This document shows positions 7,949-17,417 of a stretch of 64,000 nt of DNA, piece after piece (position 1 is the first letter of the stretch; every line of letters starts with the position of its first letter). The notes beneath the pieces were generated by a model that was given only the letters and a program-made list of their open reading frames with translations, ran no database searches and was not told the DNA's origin. The stretch lies in assembly GCF_907165195.1 (NCBI RefSeq), contig NZ_OU015584.1, positions 1,550,001 to 1,614,000 of the forward strand, written 5' to 3'. The stretch comes from Parvicella tangerina (lineage in GTDB: Bacteria; Bacteroidota; Bacteroidia; Flavobacteriales_D; Parvicellaceae). The translations under genes and the position numbers were made by a program.

Positions 7949-10012
7949 ATGAAGAACTACCCCCTCAACAAATTTATTGCTTTCTTTCTCTTTATCTCAA
8001 CCACCTTCTCGGGTTGGTCTGGATATGTTGTGGTAGAATGTGAGGAGGGAAAAGCTGATCTAACTACCGTTAACTTTCAAACGGAGTATATGCGGCTTGA
8101 CGGAAATTGGGAGTTTTATTACAACGAGTTGTTAACACCTGATGAGCTAGAACTGATATCACCTAAAAAGTTTGGACAAGTACCAGGTTTTTGGAAACAT
8201 TATAATGATAGCCTCTCTAAGTTTGGATGTGCAACGTATAGGTTAAAATTTTCCCTATCGAAAGACCAGTTGTTAAGTCAATTATCACTCAGAAACACCA
8301 ATATTCATAATGCCTTTAAAATATGGCTTAATGGAGAGGTTATTGCTGAAGTAGGGAGGGTGGGAACTTCTTACGAAAACAGTGTCCCCAGATGGTTGCC
8401 GCTATTGGTAAAACTGCCTAACCTAAAACAGGAAAATGAACTGGTCGTTCAGGTGAGCAATTATCGACATCGGAATGGAGGTGTACAGGATGCCTTTGAA
8501 ATAGGAGAAACAAGTTATTTTGAAGAAGAATATCGTCATCAGTTTTTTAGTGAGGTATTTTTGGCGGGGGCTGCATTTGTTTTGGGATGTTTTTTTATTG
8601 GAATGTTCTTTTTTTGGAAAAAGGATAAGGCAGCATTGTATTTTGGTGTTTTTTCAATCTTTTTTAGTTCTAGAGTCATGCTGATAGGTACGCGTTCTCT
8701 GGGCTTTTCGTTTCCTGATCTTCCCTGGGACTTTTTAATAAGATTGGAATACATCGGTATGTTTGCGATGCATTATTTCATGTTTCACTTCGTTTACCAT
8801 GCGTTCAAAAAACAAACCAGTAAAAGTTACCTGAATATATTGAAGATCATCACGATTTTATTGGTGTTAACCTGCCTGATTCCAGGAGATTACTTTACGT
8901 ACCTGACTATCCCGAATAACTATTACTTGCTGACTACCTTCGTTTATTGTGTGTTCATTTTTGTCAAGGCAATGAGGGCTAATGTCCCAGGAGCTATTTG
9001 GGCAATTTTAGCTATGATCGTGTTTTTCCTGACTACCATACCTATGGTGCTAGAGTATTCCAACTTATTCATCACGGATCCTGTAATATTAAGCGTTAGT
9101 TATATCGCATTTATGCTGAGTATGTCACTTGTATTTGCTGCGCGTTTTGGTTTCTCATTTACTTACCTTGAAAGTTTAAAGAACAGTGAAGAAGTGCAGA
9201 AGAGAGAGGTGTTGAGACAAAAGGAGCGAGTTGAAAAAAGTACGACACTGATTAGAGAAAGCATGAATTACGCTCAGGGAATTCAGCAGTCCATGTTGCC
9301 TACAGACAACGATCTTCGCAACATATTCGGAGAATGTTTCATTTTCTTCAACCCCGCTGGCAAAGTGAGTGGAGACTTTTATTGGGTAAAACAACGAAGA
9401 GATACGAAGGAGGCTTTGATTGCAGTTGCTGATTGCACGGGGCACGGAGTTCCAGGTGCATTTATCAGTTTAATTGCCATAAGTGCGTTAGACAATTTGG
9501 TAGAGCGAAAAGACCATGTGGAGACAGACCTGCTGCTTGCAGAGTTGAATGATGTAATGCACGATAGGTTGCAGCGTTCTTATGAAAAAGGAAAGGTCAT
9601 TAAAGAGGGTCTTGATATTGGCGTTTGCAAATATAATTTTGAAGATCACACCCTTTGTTTTTCAGCTGCTCATCATAAATTATTGGTGATCAGGAAGTCA
9701 GGAGAGTTTTTTGTTTACCGTGGTGATAATCACCATTTGGGCATGCCGTTAAGCTTTGATTTTGAATTTAAGAAGTATTCATTGAAGTTAGAAGAAGGTG
9801 ATCAGTTTTACTTGTTTACTGATGGAGTATACGATCAAAAGGGAGGAGGAGAAGGTAAAAAGCTTTATTTGAAGCGAATGATTGATGAAATCTTGAAAAA
9901 TAGCCAACTCCCGCTTCATCGTCAGAAGATTGAGTTTGAAGAGTTTATAAGTGAGTGGATGGAAGATAACGATCAAATGGATGACATGCTACTTTTTGGA
10001 ATGAAAGTATAA
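7949..10012 (+). CDS. 7TM receptor-like membrane protein with C-terminal SpoIIE (PP2C) phosphatase domain
   Basis: 687 residues. A signal peptide (1-20) is followed by an extracytoplasmic jelly-roll-like sensor region (about 30-190; LDGNWEFYYNEL, FKIWLNGEVIAEVGRVG) of the 7TMR-DISMED type, a block of seven or so membrane helices (about 200-400), a short coiled coil (about 405-430) and a SpoIIE phosphatase domain to the end. The phosphatase shows the metal-binding motifs SGDFYW, ADCTGHGVPGA and FTDGVYDQ. Such proteins dephosphorylate anti-sigma-factor antagonists or other serine phosphoproteins in response to an outside signal. The gene starts three bases after moxR. No anti-sigma or STAS gene lies nearby, so the substrate is unknown. 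Confidence 0.88.
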   Translation: MKNYPLNKFIAFFLFISTTFSGWSGYVVVECEEGKADLTTVNFQTEYMRLDGNWEFYYNELLTPDELELISPKKFGQVPGFWKHYNDSLSKFGCATYRLKFSLSKDQLLSQLSLRNTNIHNAFKIWLNGEVIAEVGRVGTSYENSVPRWLPLLVKLPNLKQENELVVQVSNYRHRNGGVQDAFEIGETSYFEEEYRHQFFSEVFLAGAAFVLGCFFIGMFFFWKKDKAALYFGVFSIFFSSRVMLIGTRSLGFSFPDLPWDFLIRLEYIGMFAMHYFMFHFVYHAFKKQTSKSYLNILKIITILLVLTCLIPGDYFTYLTIPNNYYLLTTFVYCVFIFVKAMRANVPGAIWAILAMIVFFLTTIPMVLEYSNLFITDPVILSVSYIAFMLSMSLVFAARFGFSFTYLESLKNSEEVQKREVLRQKERVEKSTTLIRESMNYAQGIQQSMLPTDNDLRNIFGECFIFFNPAGKVSGDFYWVKQRRDTKEALIAVADCTGHGVPGAFISLIAISALDNLVERKDHVETDLLLAELNDVMHDRLQRSYEKGKVIKEGLDIGVCKYNFEDHTLCFSAAHHKLLVIRKSGEFFVYRGDNHHLGMPLSFDFEFKKYSLKLEEGDQFYLFTDGVYDQKGGGEGKKLYLKRMIDEILKNSQLPLHRQKIEFEEFISEWMEDNDQMDDMLLFGMKV

Positions 10013-10015
10013 ACC

Positions 10016-10052
10016 AAAAAAGCGCTTCAACAGTTTGCTGAAACGCTTTTTT
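10016..10052. terminator. Strong, symmetric Rho-independent terminator
   Basis: AAAAAAGCG, TTCA, a loop, TGAA and CGCTTTTTT form a long hairpin with a T tract on either strand. It ends the moxR-SpoIIE operon four bases after the stop codon. Confidence 0.8.
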
Positions 10053-10156
10053 GTATGGGTTGTTCATTGGTTATTGCTGTAAGGCAAGTTGTAGTATAAA
10101 CGCTTTAAAAATGAATAGTTGCCTGACAATTGATTTTTTTTGAAAAAGTTTAAACC

Positions 10157-10164
10157 TATATTTG
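10157..10164 (+). promoter_or_regulatory. -7 box of the exported protein gene at 10204
   Basis: TATATTTG matches TAnnTTTG and lies 40 bases upstream of the ATG at 10204. The -33 element is not clear. An upstream frame start at 10162 would lie inside this box and is therefore unlikely to be used. Confidence 0.45.
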
Positions 10165-10203
10165 GTACCACATTTGTGTAAAAACTCTTCAAAAAGAAAA
10201 ACC

Positions 10204-11058
10204 ATGAATAGATTAGTTCTCATTCTTATAGTTATGTTAGGTGTAAATGCTATGGCTCAGGAAGCGGCAAAAAAAGCATTGTTAACCATTGAAGAACATG
10301 CTTATTTCAAAAAGTTTAATAAGAAGTGGAAGAAAACTAAAGAAGTTGACTGGGAAAAGTCGGTTCAGGAGGCGGAGAGTATTGAAGAACTCAACAAGTT
10401 GTTTAATGAATATAGTGATCTTTTTGCGCAAACTTCTTCCTTTTCAATGGGCAATTCAACAGCAACGAACGAGATTGAGTTTATTGAATATATGATCAAA
10501 GTGGAAGGAGTTTTGGCCAATGATTTTGCTCCAGATTGGTCTGAGGAAGATCGGATGAAATGGCGAGGTGAATTAGAAGAATTTATGGTTTTGGAGAAAG
10601 AAAATAAAAAGAAGAAAGATCAAATGGCACGCTTCCAAAAGATGACGGCTATGGTGGCTGATTTTTCTAAGAAGTTTCCTAAAATCTGGGAGGATAGTAA
10701 AGAGAGCGCATTTGAAAATACTTCTTCCATAGCAATTGTTGGAGGCAGTGAGATAGCGGTAACCAAAGACCAGTATGGAGTAGCTAGTCTAAGTGTTTTC
10801 TTTGATACGGAAGATGATGCTAAAATGGCAGAAAAACTAATGGAAGAATTGGTGCTGATCATTGAAGAGAATGTAGAAAAAGGGTATAAGCAGGGTAATG
10901 ACATGGATGCCGAATATACTGGTAGCATGCGAAAAAAATATCAGTTTGAAGGTGAAAAATTTGCCGAAACAGCAAAGAAACCAACTGTAGCTATTGGGGT
11001 GTTGAAAAACAAAAAAGGAGTTAAGGTAGTAGTTACAGAACCAGTGTTTGGTCATTGA
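10204..11058 (+). CDS. Exported protein of unknown function
   Basis: 284 residues from the ATG at 10204. MNRLVLILIVMLGVNAMAQ is a signal peptide. The mature protein is rich in Lys and Glu and predicted mostly helical, with charged stretches such as EKENKKKKDQMARF. The C-terminal part (about 180-284) alternates strands and helices and contains a hydrophobic strand IAIVGGSEIAVTKDQYGVA. There is no Cys pair or catalytic motif. The start at 10204 is chosen because it begins the signal peptide and lies downstream of the promoter box. It is monocistronic and convergent with the hydrolase operon. The family is not recognised; it is probably periplasmic. Confidence 0.75.
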   Translation: MNRLVLILIVMLGVNAMAQEAAKKALLTIEEHAYFKKFNKKWKKTKEVDWEKSVQEAESIEELNKLFNEYSDLFAQTSSFSMGNSTATNEIEFIEYMIKVEGVLANDFAPDWSEEDRMKWRGELEEFMVLEKENKKKKDQMARFQKMTAMVADFSKKFPKIWEDSKESAFENTSSIAIVGGSEIAVTKDQYGVASLSVFFDTEDDAKMAEKLMEELVLIIEENVEKGYKQGNDMDAEYTGSMRKKYQFEGEKFAETAKKPTVAIGVLKNKKGVKVVVTEPVFGH

Positions 11059-11092
11059 ATGCTGACGTTTAGATCAAAAAGCGCAGAATTGA

Positions 11093-11194
11093 GAAGCTCG
11101 CGAAGCTTCGGGATCAATTGAGCACGCGTGTAAGCCAAAAACTACGGTTTAAGTTTAGTTTATTTATACAGAACGCTGAAGCGGAGCTTTGGCG
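11093..11194. repeat. Two extragenic palindromes between convergent genes
   Basis: GAAGC and GCTTC at 11093-11109 flank the palindromic core TCGCGA. CGCTGAAGC / GCTTTGGCG at 11174-11194 forms a nine-pair hairpin if two G-U pairs are allowed. Neither has a T tract, so they are not typical terminators. They resemble the short extragenic palindromes common in Bacteroidota. Confidence 0.4.
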
Positions 11195-11208
11195 CTTGGT
11201 AGTTAAAG

Positions 11209-12279
11209 TTAGTATTTAAGTACAAAATCAATAATCTCTGATTTAAAGTTTAGAGGGTCACTTATATAAGGTTCATGACTTGAATTAGAAAGAACGATGA
11301 AATACTTATCGTTATCCAAAGTACCAAAATTGTTAAATACATCAGCACCTTCCTCTGGGACAATCAGGTCGTCATATCTTCCCCAAATTAATAATGAAGG
11401 TATAGTCACATTTGAAACTTCGGCTATGAGGTTTGTGCCTTCGGCATCAGCGTTTAACTTGTCATTTACAATTTCTAAGTTGGATGATAAATATGCGGGA
11501 AAAGGATTGTAACTTGATAAAAATCCAATTTCCAAATACTGACGTACGGATAATGTAGCTAATTCTTCGGGAATGATTATTTCGCCTGGATCTCCTACAT
11601 ATGATTGCCATGTGTTTTTTTGCTCTCGAGTTGTTATTGTCGGATTATTATCAGTCCATTCAAGGGCATTCGTCCAATGTTCAATCATATTTCCCTTTAA
11701 AATCTCTTCATTTGCTAAATTGATTAAGAAGGTGCGTCTATATTGCCAGCTTAAATCAAAGTCAAAGTTGTAGGCTCCGTCTATTGATATCCAACCTGCG
11801 ATTTTCCGTTCATATTCAGAATTGAGCAAATAGTTAATTCCAATAAAGCCACCGAAACTGTGCCCCATAAGGTAAATCTGCGGATTTTCATAAGCACTTT
11901 CCAAAACAGAAACAATGGCATCAAGATCATCTACATATTGTTGAATGGTAAGTGTACTTTCGTCAATGTTCCCTTGGGAATTGCCACATCCTCGCTGATC
12001 GTAGTATACTATCGCGAAATTCTCTTCGAGTCCTGTTGACCAATCGAACATATCTGCACGTGCTATGTCAATGCTCGTCAGACCAGGCCCACCATTTATA
12101 TATATCACGAATTTGCGAGATGAAGTATTTCCACGTACCCATACAGGTAACGTGGTTTCGCCTACATTAACATGAAAGAACGTATCAGAATTTTCTGATA
12201 TTTCAAAGTCTTCAACCTTAGCGCAGCGCACTAACCCCAACCCAACTAATATCGATAAAATGCATATTCTAAAATTCAT
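11209..12279 (-). CDS. Alpha/beta-hydrolase lipoprotein, proline-iminopeptidase-like
   Basis: 356 residues. A lipoprotein signal ends in GLVRC (lipidated C19). The alpha/beta-hydrolase core shows the oxyanion motif NGGPG (62-66), the YYDQRGCGNS strand-loop, the nucleophile elbow GHSFGG with S141, a probable acid in WGRYDD (D303 or D304), and H335 in SNSSHEP. HGGPG-like and DQRGxG motifs together are typical of proline iminopeptidases and related S33 peptidases, so a peptidase acting on short peptides at the cell envelope is plausible; an esterase is the alternative. The start overlaps the stop of the beta-barrel gene upstream by ATGA, indicating translational coupling. Confidence 0.85.
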   Translation of the reverse strand: MNFRICILSILVGLGLVRCAKVEDFEISENSDTFFHVNVGETTLPVWVRGNTSSRKFVIYINGGPGLTSIDIARADMFDWSTGLEENFAIVYYDQRGCGNSQGNIDESTLTIQQYVDDLDAIVSVLESAYENPQIYLMGHSFGGFIGINYLLNSEYERKIAGWISIDGAYNFDFDLSWQYRRTFLINLANEEILKGNMIEHWTNALEWTDNNPTITTREQKNTWQSYVGDPGEIIIPEELATLSVRQYLEIGFLSSYNPFPAYLSSNLEIVNDKLNADAEGTNLIAEVSNVTIPSLLIWGRYDDLIVPEEGADVFNNFGTLDNDKYFIVLSNSSHEPYISDPLNFKSEIIDFVLKY

Positions 12280-12896
12280 AGTAATGCCTTTAAATTGTAA
12301 CTTACTCCTATTTCAAGTACGAAATAGCCAACGCCTTTTGGGAAATTGGGCAGAGCATAGATGAATTGAGGTTTAATAAGCCATTCTAGTGGGACGTTTC
12401 TTGAAAGACTCATGTTTCTTCCGATTGAGGCGGATATCGAAGTAATGAAATAATCATTGTGGAAGTATTTTTCCTTTAGGTCTCCGTTCTCAACATAAAT
12501 GGAAGGTGTCAAAGTCTTCATGTACCCACCACCAAGTCCCATTTCATAAAAAAGTCCCGACTTACTTTCGACTCGATACTTTGGCTCTAATACTGTAAAA
12601 TAACCCGATTGGTATCGATTGTGATTAAAGCCGCCTGCGCTTATACCAAGCAGGTAGCTCCTTCGTACATATATATATTCGTCCATTTTCTCAGACTTTC
12701 TTTTTTTATGGTGTATCTTTAGATGTAATTGATGATTATATCCGATTTTCAGACCAGGGTGAGTAATCATTTCACCAAAATATGATAGAGAAATTGATTT
12801 GGAGCCTCTGGTTTTAGCATAGCATTCACTCAGAGTATCTTGCGCTTGAATTGCTGCCACAGATAGGACAAAAATAAGGGTATAAAGAACTTTCAT
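12276..12896 (-). CDS. Outer-membrane beta-barrel-like protein
   Basis: 206 residues. A signal peptide (1-18, ending IQAQ) is followed by alternating strands with glycine and aromatic residues, for example SYLLGISAGGFNH and GLFYEMGLGGGYMKT, and a final strand FVLEIGVSYNL that resembles an outer-membrane barrel. There is no known motif. It overlaps the following hydrolase gene by four bases, so both are likely made together and both act in the envelope. The AraC-type regulator gene lies upstream on the same strand with 58 bases between, and may belong to the same transcript. Confidence 0.7.
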   Translation of the reverse strand: MKVLYTLIFVLSVAAIQAQDTLSECYAKTRGSKSISLSYFGEMITHPGLKIGYNHQLHLKIHHKKRKSEKMDEYIYVRRSYLLGISAGGFNHNRYQSGYFTVLEPKYRVESKSGLFYEMGLGGGYMKTLTPSIYVENGDLKEKYFHNDYFITSISASIGRNMSLSRNVPLEWLIKPQFIYALPNFPKGVGYFVLEIGVSYNLKALL

Positions 12897-12954
12897 TTTA
12901 TTTCTTTTACCGCAAAAATCAATTTAATTGATCTCAAATGATTGTAAAAAATCG

Positions 12955-13767
12955 TCAATACGAATTTTTGCGGAAAATCTTATCTTGGATACCCAACTTC
13001 ATAGCGTTTAATTTTTCTGGGCTTAAACCAGTAAAGTTTTTCACCTCTTTGATGAAATGAGCTTGGTCATAAAAGTCAAATCTTCCTATATATTCCCCTG
13101 AAGTGGCGTTTTTCATGAAATAAGAGGTAAATCTTACCAGTCTTGAATACATTTTAGGTGTAACACCCAATTTCTGCTTAAACTTCCTCTCAGTAGTTTT
13201 GAGTGAAAGTTCAACTTTCTGGGCAAGGTCACTAATCAAAGACAAACCTTTTGATTGTTCTATAAGACTAATTAGTTCTTCAAAATGAGGGTCTCTTTCT
13301 TTTGAGTTCTTTTCAATGTAATTTTCGAAGTAATTTTCAATTAATTTAATACGGTTGTTTTGAGATGGTGATTTGTAGATGTCTTGCTCCAAGGTAATTA
13401 TTGATTCACCGAATATCTCAGAAGGAACTAAACAGTTGTCAACAGTATTTCTGATGTCAACTTGACATAAACTATAAAAGGTTCGAGGCAAAAACCGAAC
13501 GCCAATGATAGGACTTTCATTAAGGACACATATTTGGGGTATTGTTCGTATGCCACAGACCTGACTTTTATTTTGTGTCGCTTTTTTTTGCTCTTGCTTA
13601 AATCTTTGAATAGTCGAAGAGGTAAATATCAGTTCGATTGATTTATCTGGAACCAGATAGTGATGTCTTTGACTCTTACTTCCTTCATGAAAGTTCTCCC
13701 ACCAGATGCACTCAATGTATTCAGATAAAGTGCCTTTCGGTTTTACTTCTTGATATTCCCATTCCAT
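12955..13767 (-). CDS. AraC-family transcriptional regulator
   Basis: 270 residues. The N-terminal part (about 1-150) begins with WEYQEVKPKGTLSEYIECIWWE and has VPDKSIELIF, typical of the AraC proteins with a DUF6597-like sensor domain. The C-terminal part (about 165-260) is the double helix-turn-helix: LISDLAQKVELSLKTTERKF, then GVTPKMYSRLVRF, and the conserved second motif FYDQAHFIKEVKNFTGLSPEKL. It is a cytoplasmic DNA-binding regulator. Its targets may be the barrel and hydrolase genes downstream on the same strand, which is inferred from position only. Ligand unknown. Confidence 0.88.
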   Translation of the reverse strand: MEWEYQEVKPKGTLSEYIECIWWENFHEGSKSQRHHYLVPDKSIELIFTSSTIQRFKQEQKKATQNKSQVCGIRTIPQICVLNESPIIGVRFLPRTFYSLCQVDIRNTVDNCLVPSEIFGESIITLEQDIYKSPSQNNRIKLIENYFENYIEKNSKERDPHFEELISLIEQSKGLSLISDLAQKVELSLKTTERKFKQKLGVTPKMYSRLVRFTSYFMKNATSGEYIGRFDFYDQAHFIKEVKNFTGLSPEKLNAMKLGIQDKIFRKNSY

Positions 13768-14038
13768 ATTTTAAAATGTTCGTTAAGATACATCGTTTAC
13801 AAAAGTTAAAGGTTAGAGTTTACAATAAATTAGTTTCTAATCTGACGGATTGACCTTTGCTTCTTAATTCATTTTCAGTAAAGTAACCTAAAAATACGTA
13901 GGGTAGAGGAACCTGGCTGCTGGCAGGCAGGAGTTACAATTTTTGTTTTTAGTACTGAGCAAAATCGGAGATTGCCCGCAGGGAAATATCTCCTTTGGCA
14001 TTCACTCTTGGTCAGTTCCAATTACCCTTTTTAGTTAC
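13768..14038. other. Intergenic stretch with weak hairpins
   Basis: No gene is supported here. GGAGAT / ATCTCC at 13967-13993 pairs around a 15-base loop and might end the membrane-protein transcript coming from the right, but it lacks a proper T tract. The GC-rich stretch CTGCTGGCAGGCAGG near 13916-13931 resembles repeats seen in other Bacteroidota intergenic regions. Confidence 0.3.
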
Positions 14039-14512
14039 TCAACCCTTATGTGATTTTATATCTTGTTGGGGTCCGTTACTTTTGACCCATTTCGTCTTTA
14101 GTGCTTTCACAAAGGATCGCGACTCTGCTGAGCTAGCCTTGAAAAATACTGGACTATTATTTACTGCATTTTTTTTCATTTCAATTTTATAGAAGTCAAC
14201 AGAGTTCCAACTTTGATTGGTAAAACTAGTATGATTAGCAATTCTTAGAATTTCTTCGGTTTTGATTACGATGGGTTGCTCTGAACCAAATACAATTATT
14301 CCGTTTTCAGATATTTCAATTGTTTTAGTGTCAGGAAAAATCAAAGAACCGAGCAAAGAAACAGCAAGAAAGAAAGTCCCAAGAAGTAATAAGACCAATC
14401 CGGTACTGGTCATTGGATTATTGACTATTGAGATCAGTAGAAAAGTAATGAAAAGTCCAATTCCAATCAGTTTAAGAGTTTTACTATATGCGAATCCTTT
14501 GTCCGATTGCAT
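14039..14512 (-). CDS. Small membrane protein with two membrane helices
   Basis: 157 residues. Two hydrophobic helices (about 13-32 and 36-57: GIGLFITFLLISIV and GLVLLLLGTFFLAVSLLGSL) lie near the N terminus, followed by a soluble domain of about 100 residues with the pattern TIEISENGIIVF. This resembles the pleckstrin-homology-like domains that follow paired helices in many small bacterial membrane proteins; that comparison is by eye. The gene stands alone between the AraC gene and uvrA. Function unknown. Confidence 0.65.
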   Translation of the reverse strand: MQSDKGFAYSKTLKLIGIGLFITFLLISIVNNPMTSTGLVLLLLGTFFLAVSLLGSLIFPDTKTIEISENGIIVFGSEQPIVIKTEEILRIANHTSFTNQSWNSVDFYKIEMKKNAVNNSPVFFKASSAESRSFVKALKTKWVKSNGPQQDIKSHKG

Positions 14513-14573
14513 TAACTTTTTTTTAATTAAACATAACCATAGGATAACAGGAAATAAACAATGATCAATTGAC

Positions 14574-17378
14574 CTAAATCTTCCCCTTCAAGAACTGACC
14601 AGTATAAGAAGCTTTACACTTAATTAAGTTTTCTGGAGTTCCCTCAAAAACAATGTTCCCGCCTTCTTTTCCGCCTTCCGGACCAAGATCAATGACCCAG
14701 TCGGCACATTTGATAACTTCGGCATTGTGCTCAATCACAAGAACGCTGTGACCAATTTCGATCAACGCATTCAAAGCTTTTAAGAGTTTCTTTATATCAT
14801 GAAAGTGCAGACCCGTTGTGGGCTCATCAAAAATGAATAACGTCTTCTTTTGTGCGTTCTTCTTAGATAAGAAAGAAGCAAGTTTGATTCGTTGTGCTTC
14901 ACCACCTGATAGGGTATTGGACGATTGTCCTAACTGCACATAACCCAAGCCTACATCTAGTAGCGGAGTTAACTTCTCCACAATCTTCTTACAGAATTTA
15001 TTATCGGCATGTTGTCCAAAGAATTCCAGCGCATCTTCAATCGTCATGGTCAAAACGTCATAGATAGACTTTTCCTGAAACTTCACTTCCAGCACTTCAT
15101 CTTTAAAACGTTTTCCGTTACACTGTTCACAGGTCAACAATACATCAGCCATAAACTGCATAGACACTTTGATCTCGCCTTCTCCTTCACAAGCATCACA
15201 ACGTCCTCCTTCTACATTAAAACTAAAGTGCTTGGGCTTGAATCCGTTGATGGTAGATAATTGCTGATCGGCAAATAACGCTCTGATGTCATCAAAGGCT
15301 TTTACATAAGTCACAGGATTACTTCGGCTACTTTTTCCAATAGGATTCTGATCAACAAACTCTACTTCTTCAATACGCGCAAAATCTCCCGATAAATTAT
15401 CGCACTCACCCGTTTTCAGACTGGTTCCTCCATAATTCTTTTTCAAAGCAGGGTAGAGGATTTGCCTCACCAAAGTAGATTTACCACTTCCACTTACTCC
15501 AGTAACCACCGTTAGTACTTCTAATGGAAACTTTACATCAATGTTCTTGAGGTTATTCTGCCGTGCTCCTGCTACAAGAAAACTGTTTTTCCATTTTCTT
15601 CTTTGCGTAGGCGTTTCAATTTTTTCTCTACCCGTGAGATATTTAGCGGTAAGACTATTTTGCTCTTCAATTAAATCACTGTGTACTCCCTGAAAAACCA
15701 CTTCTCCTCCATGAGTCCCAGCCATAGGGCCCATGTCAATAATCTCATCGGCTTCCCGCATCACTTCTTCCTCGTGCTCCACAATGATCACGGTATTTCC
15801 TAAGTCTCTCAATGATTTTAAAACCTTCAATAAACGGTGCGTATCTCTAGGATGAAGACCAATAGAGGGCTCGTCCAAAATGTACATAGACCCCACCAAA
15901 CTGCTTCCAATACTGGTGGCTAAGTTTATTCGCTGAGACTCTCCTCCAGATAGTGAATTAGATAGTCGGTTTAAGGTAAGATACCCCAAACCTACATCAC
16001 TCAAATAGTTCAGTCGGGCCTTTACTTCGGTAATGATTCGCTTGGCTACAACCTGTTCATTTTCTGTAAACGATAATCCTTCAAAGAAAACAATGCACTC
16101 ATCAATGCTCATGGCCGCCACCTCTGCAATAGATTTGCCGCCTATCTTTACATAATGAGCGTCCTTTCGTAGTTTACTACCCTTACAATCCGGACATTCA
16201 GTTCGTCCTCTATATCTGCTCAGCATCACGCGGTACTGAATCTTATAGGTTTTGGATTCTAAGTACTTAAAGAAGGCGTTTAAACCGCTAAAGTATTTGT
16301 TCCCCGTCCAAAGCAATTCTTTCTGCTCATCGGTAAGGTCAATATAGGGACGGTGAATTGGAAAATCAAATTCATCCGCATTCATCACCAGTTCATTTTT
16401 CCACATCGACATGCTTTCTCCTCGCCAACAGGCAATGGCGTCATCATAGATCGAGATGTTCTTGTTCGGAATAACTAAATCATGGTCAATACCCATAACG
16501 CGTCCAAATCCTTCACAAGTCGGACAAGCACCAACAGGGTTATTGAATGCAAAGAAATCGAGTGAGGGCTCTTCAAACTTCATCCCATCCAACTCAAACA
16601 AGTTAGAAAAGGTTTGTGTGGAGGGATTGGTCTTACTATCAAAGATCACCAATTGACAAGAGCCATTTCCCTCTAAGAACGCTGATTCAATACTTTCCGC
16701 AATTCGACTGATATTATCTTTTTCCTGAGAGGTCTTGATTCGGTCAATGATCAAGTGGATGCGATTGCCTTCAATGAGTGCGGGATCAGCATTTGCTATT
16801 TCAACGATCTGTTCATCGAGATAGATTCTCCTAAACCCTTGATCTGAAAACAACTCGAGTTGTTTCTGTGCTGTTCTTCCATTCGGTATTCTAATTGGGG
16901 CAATGACCAATCCTTTTAAGCCATCTTCAAACTGAAACAGGTACTCCAAAGCGGTTTGGGTGTTGTCTTTAGTTACTTCTTTTCCAGAAATAGGAGAGAT
17001 GGTCTTACCAATTCTGGCGTACATCAGTTTTAAGAAATCATAGATCTCCGTACTCGTCCCAACAGTTGATCTGGGGTTAGAAGAATTGACCTTTTGCTCA
17101 ATCGCAATGGCGGGCGAAATACCTTTGATACTTTGAACATCGGGTTTCTCCAATCTACCTAAGAATTGACGAGCATAAGAACTAAGACTCTCCACATACC
17201 TTCTTTGCCCTTCTGCGTAAAGGGTGTCAAACGCTAAGGATGATTTGCCGCTTCCAGACATCCCAGTCACTACGGTCATTTTATTCCTCGGAAAGGCTAC
17301 ATCTACATTCTTCAGGTTGTGCACCTTGGCACCTTGCACTAAGATGTGCGTTTTGTATGAAACGTCTTTTTTGCTCAT
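14574..17378 (-). CDS. uvrA: Excinuclease ABC subunit A
   Basis: 934 residues, a normal UvrA length. Two ABC ATPase halves are present: Walker A GMSGSGKS at 39-46 and GVSGSGKST in the second half; two LSGGE signature motifs (SNSLSGGESQRINLA and SNTLSGGEAQRIKLA); and zinc-binding CxxC pairs (CPTCEGFG, CPDCKGS, CDACEGEGE, CEQCNGKRF). UvrA dimers scan DNA for bulky damage and load UvrB in nucleotide excision repair. All motifs are intact and the sequence is the housekeeping type. It stands alone on the minus strand, and the downstream membrane-protein gene is not obviously linked. Confidence 0.97.
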   Translation of the reverse strand: MSKKDVSYKTHILVQGAKVHNLKNVDVAFPRNKMTVVTGMSGSGKSSLAFDTLYAEGQRRYVESLSSYARQFLGRLEKPDVQSIKGISPAIAIEQKVNSSNPRSTVGTSTEIYDFLKLMYARIGKTISPISGKEVTKDNTQTALEYLFQFEDGLKGLVIAPIRIPNGRTAQKQLELFSDQGFRRIYLDEQIVEIANADPALIEGNRIHLIIDRIKTSQEKDNISRIAESIESAFLEGNGSCQLVIFDSKTNPSTQTFSNLFELDGMKFEEPSLDFFAFNNPVGACPTCEGFGRVMGIDHDLVIPNKNISIYDDAIACWRGESMSMWKNELVMNADEFDFPIHRPYIDLTDEQKELLWTGNKYFSGLNAFFKYLESKTYKIQYRVMLSRYRGRTECPDCKGSKLRKDAHYVKIGGKSIAEVAAMSIDECIVFFEGLSFTENEQVVAKRIITEVKARLNYLSDVGLGYLTLNRLSNSLSGGESQRINLATSIGSSLVGSMYILDEPSIGLHPRDTHRLLKVLKSLRDLGNTVIIVEHEEEVMREADEIIDMGPMAGTHGGEVVFQGVHSDLIEEQNSLTAKYLTGREKIETPTQRRKWKNSFLVAGARQNNLKNIDVKFPLEVLTVVTGVSGSGKSTLVRQILYPALKKNYGGTSLKTGECDNLSGDFARIEEVEFVDQNPIGKSSRSNPVTYVKAFDDIRALFADQQLSTINGFKPKHFSFNVEGGRCDACEGEGEIKVSMQFMADVLLTCEQCNGKRFKDEVLEVKFQEKSIYDVLTMTIEDALEFFGQHADNKFCKKIVEKLTPLLDVGLGYVQLGQSSNTLSGGEAQRIKLASFLSKKNAQKKTLFIFDEPTTGLHFHDIKKLLKALNALIEIGHSVLVIEHNAEVIKCADWVIDLGPEGGKEGGNIVFEGTPENLIKCKASYTGQFLKGKI

Positions 17379-17417
17379 CGAAATGCGAAGTTAACAGTAA
17401 AAAACAAAAATGGAGAC

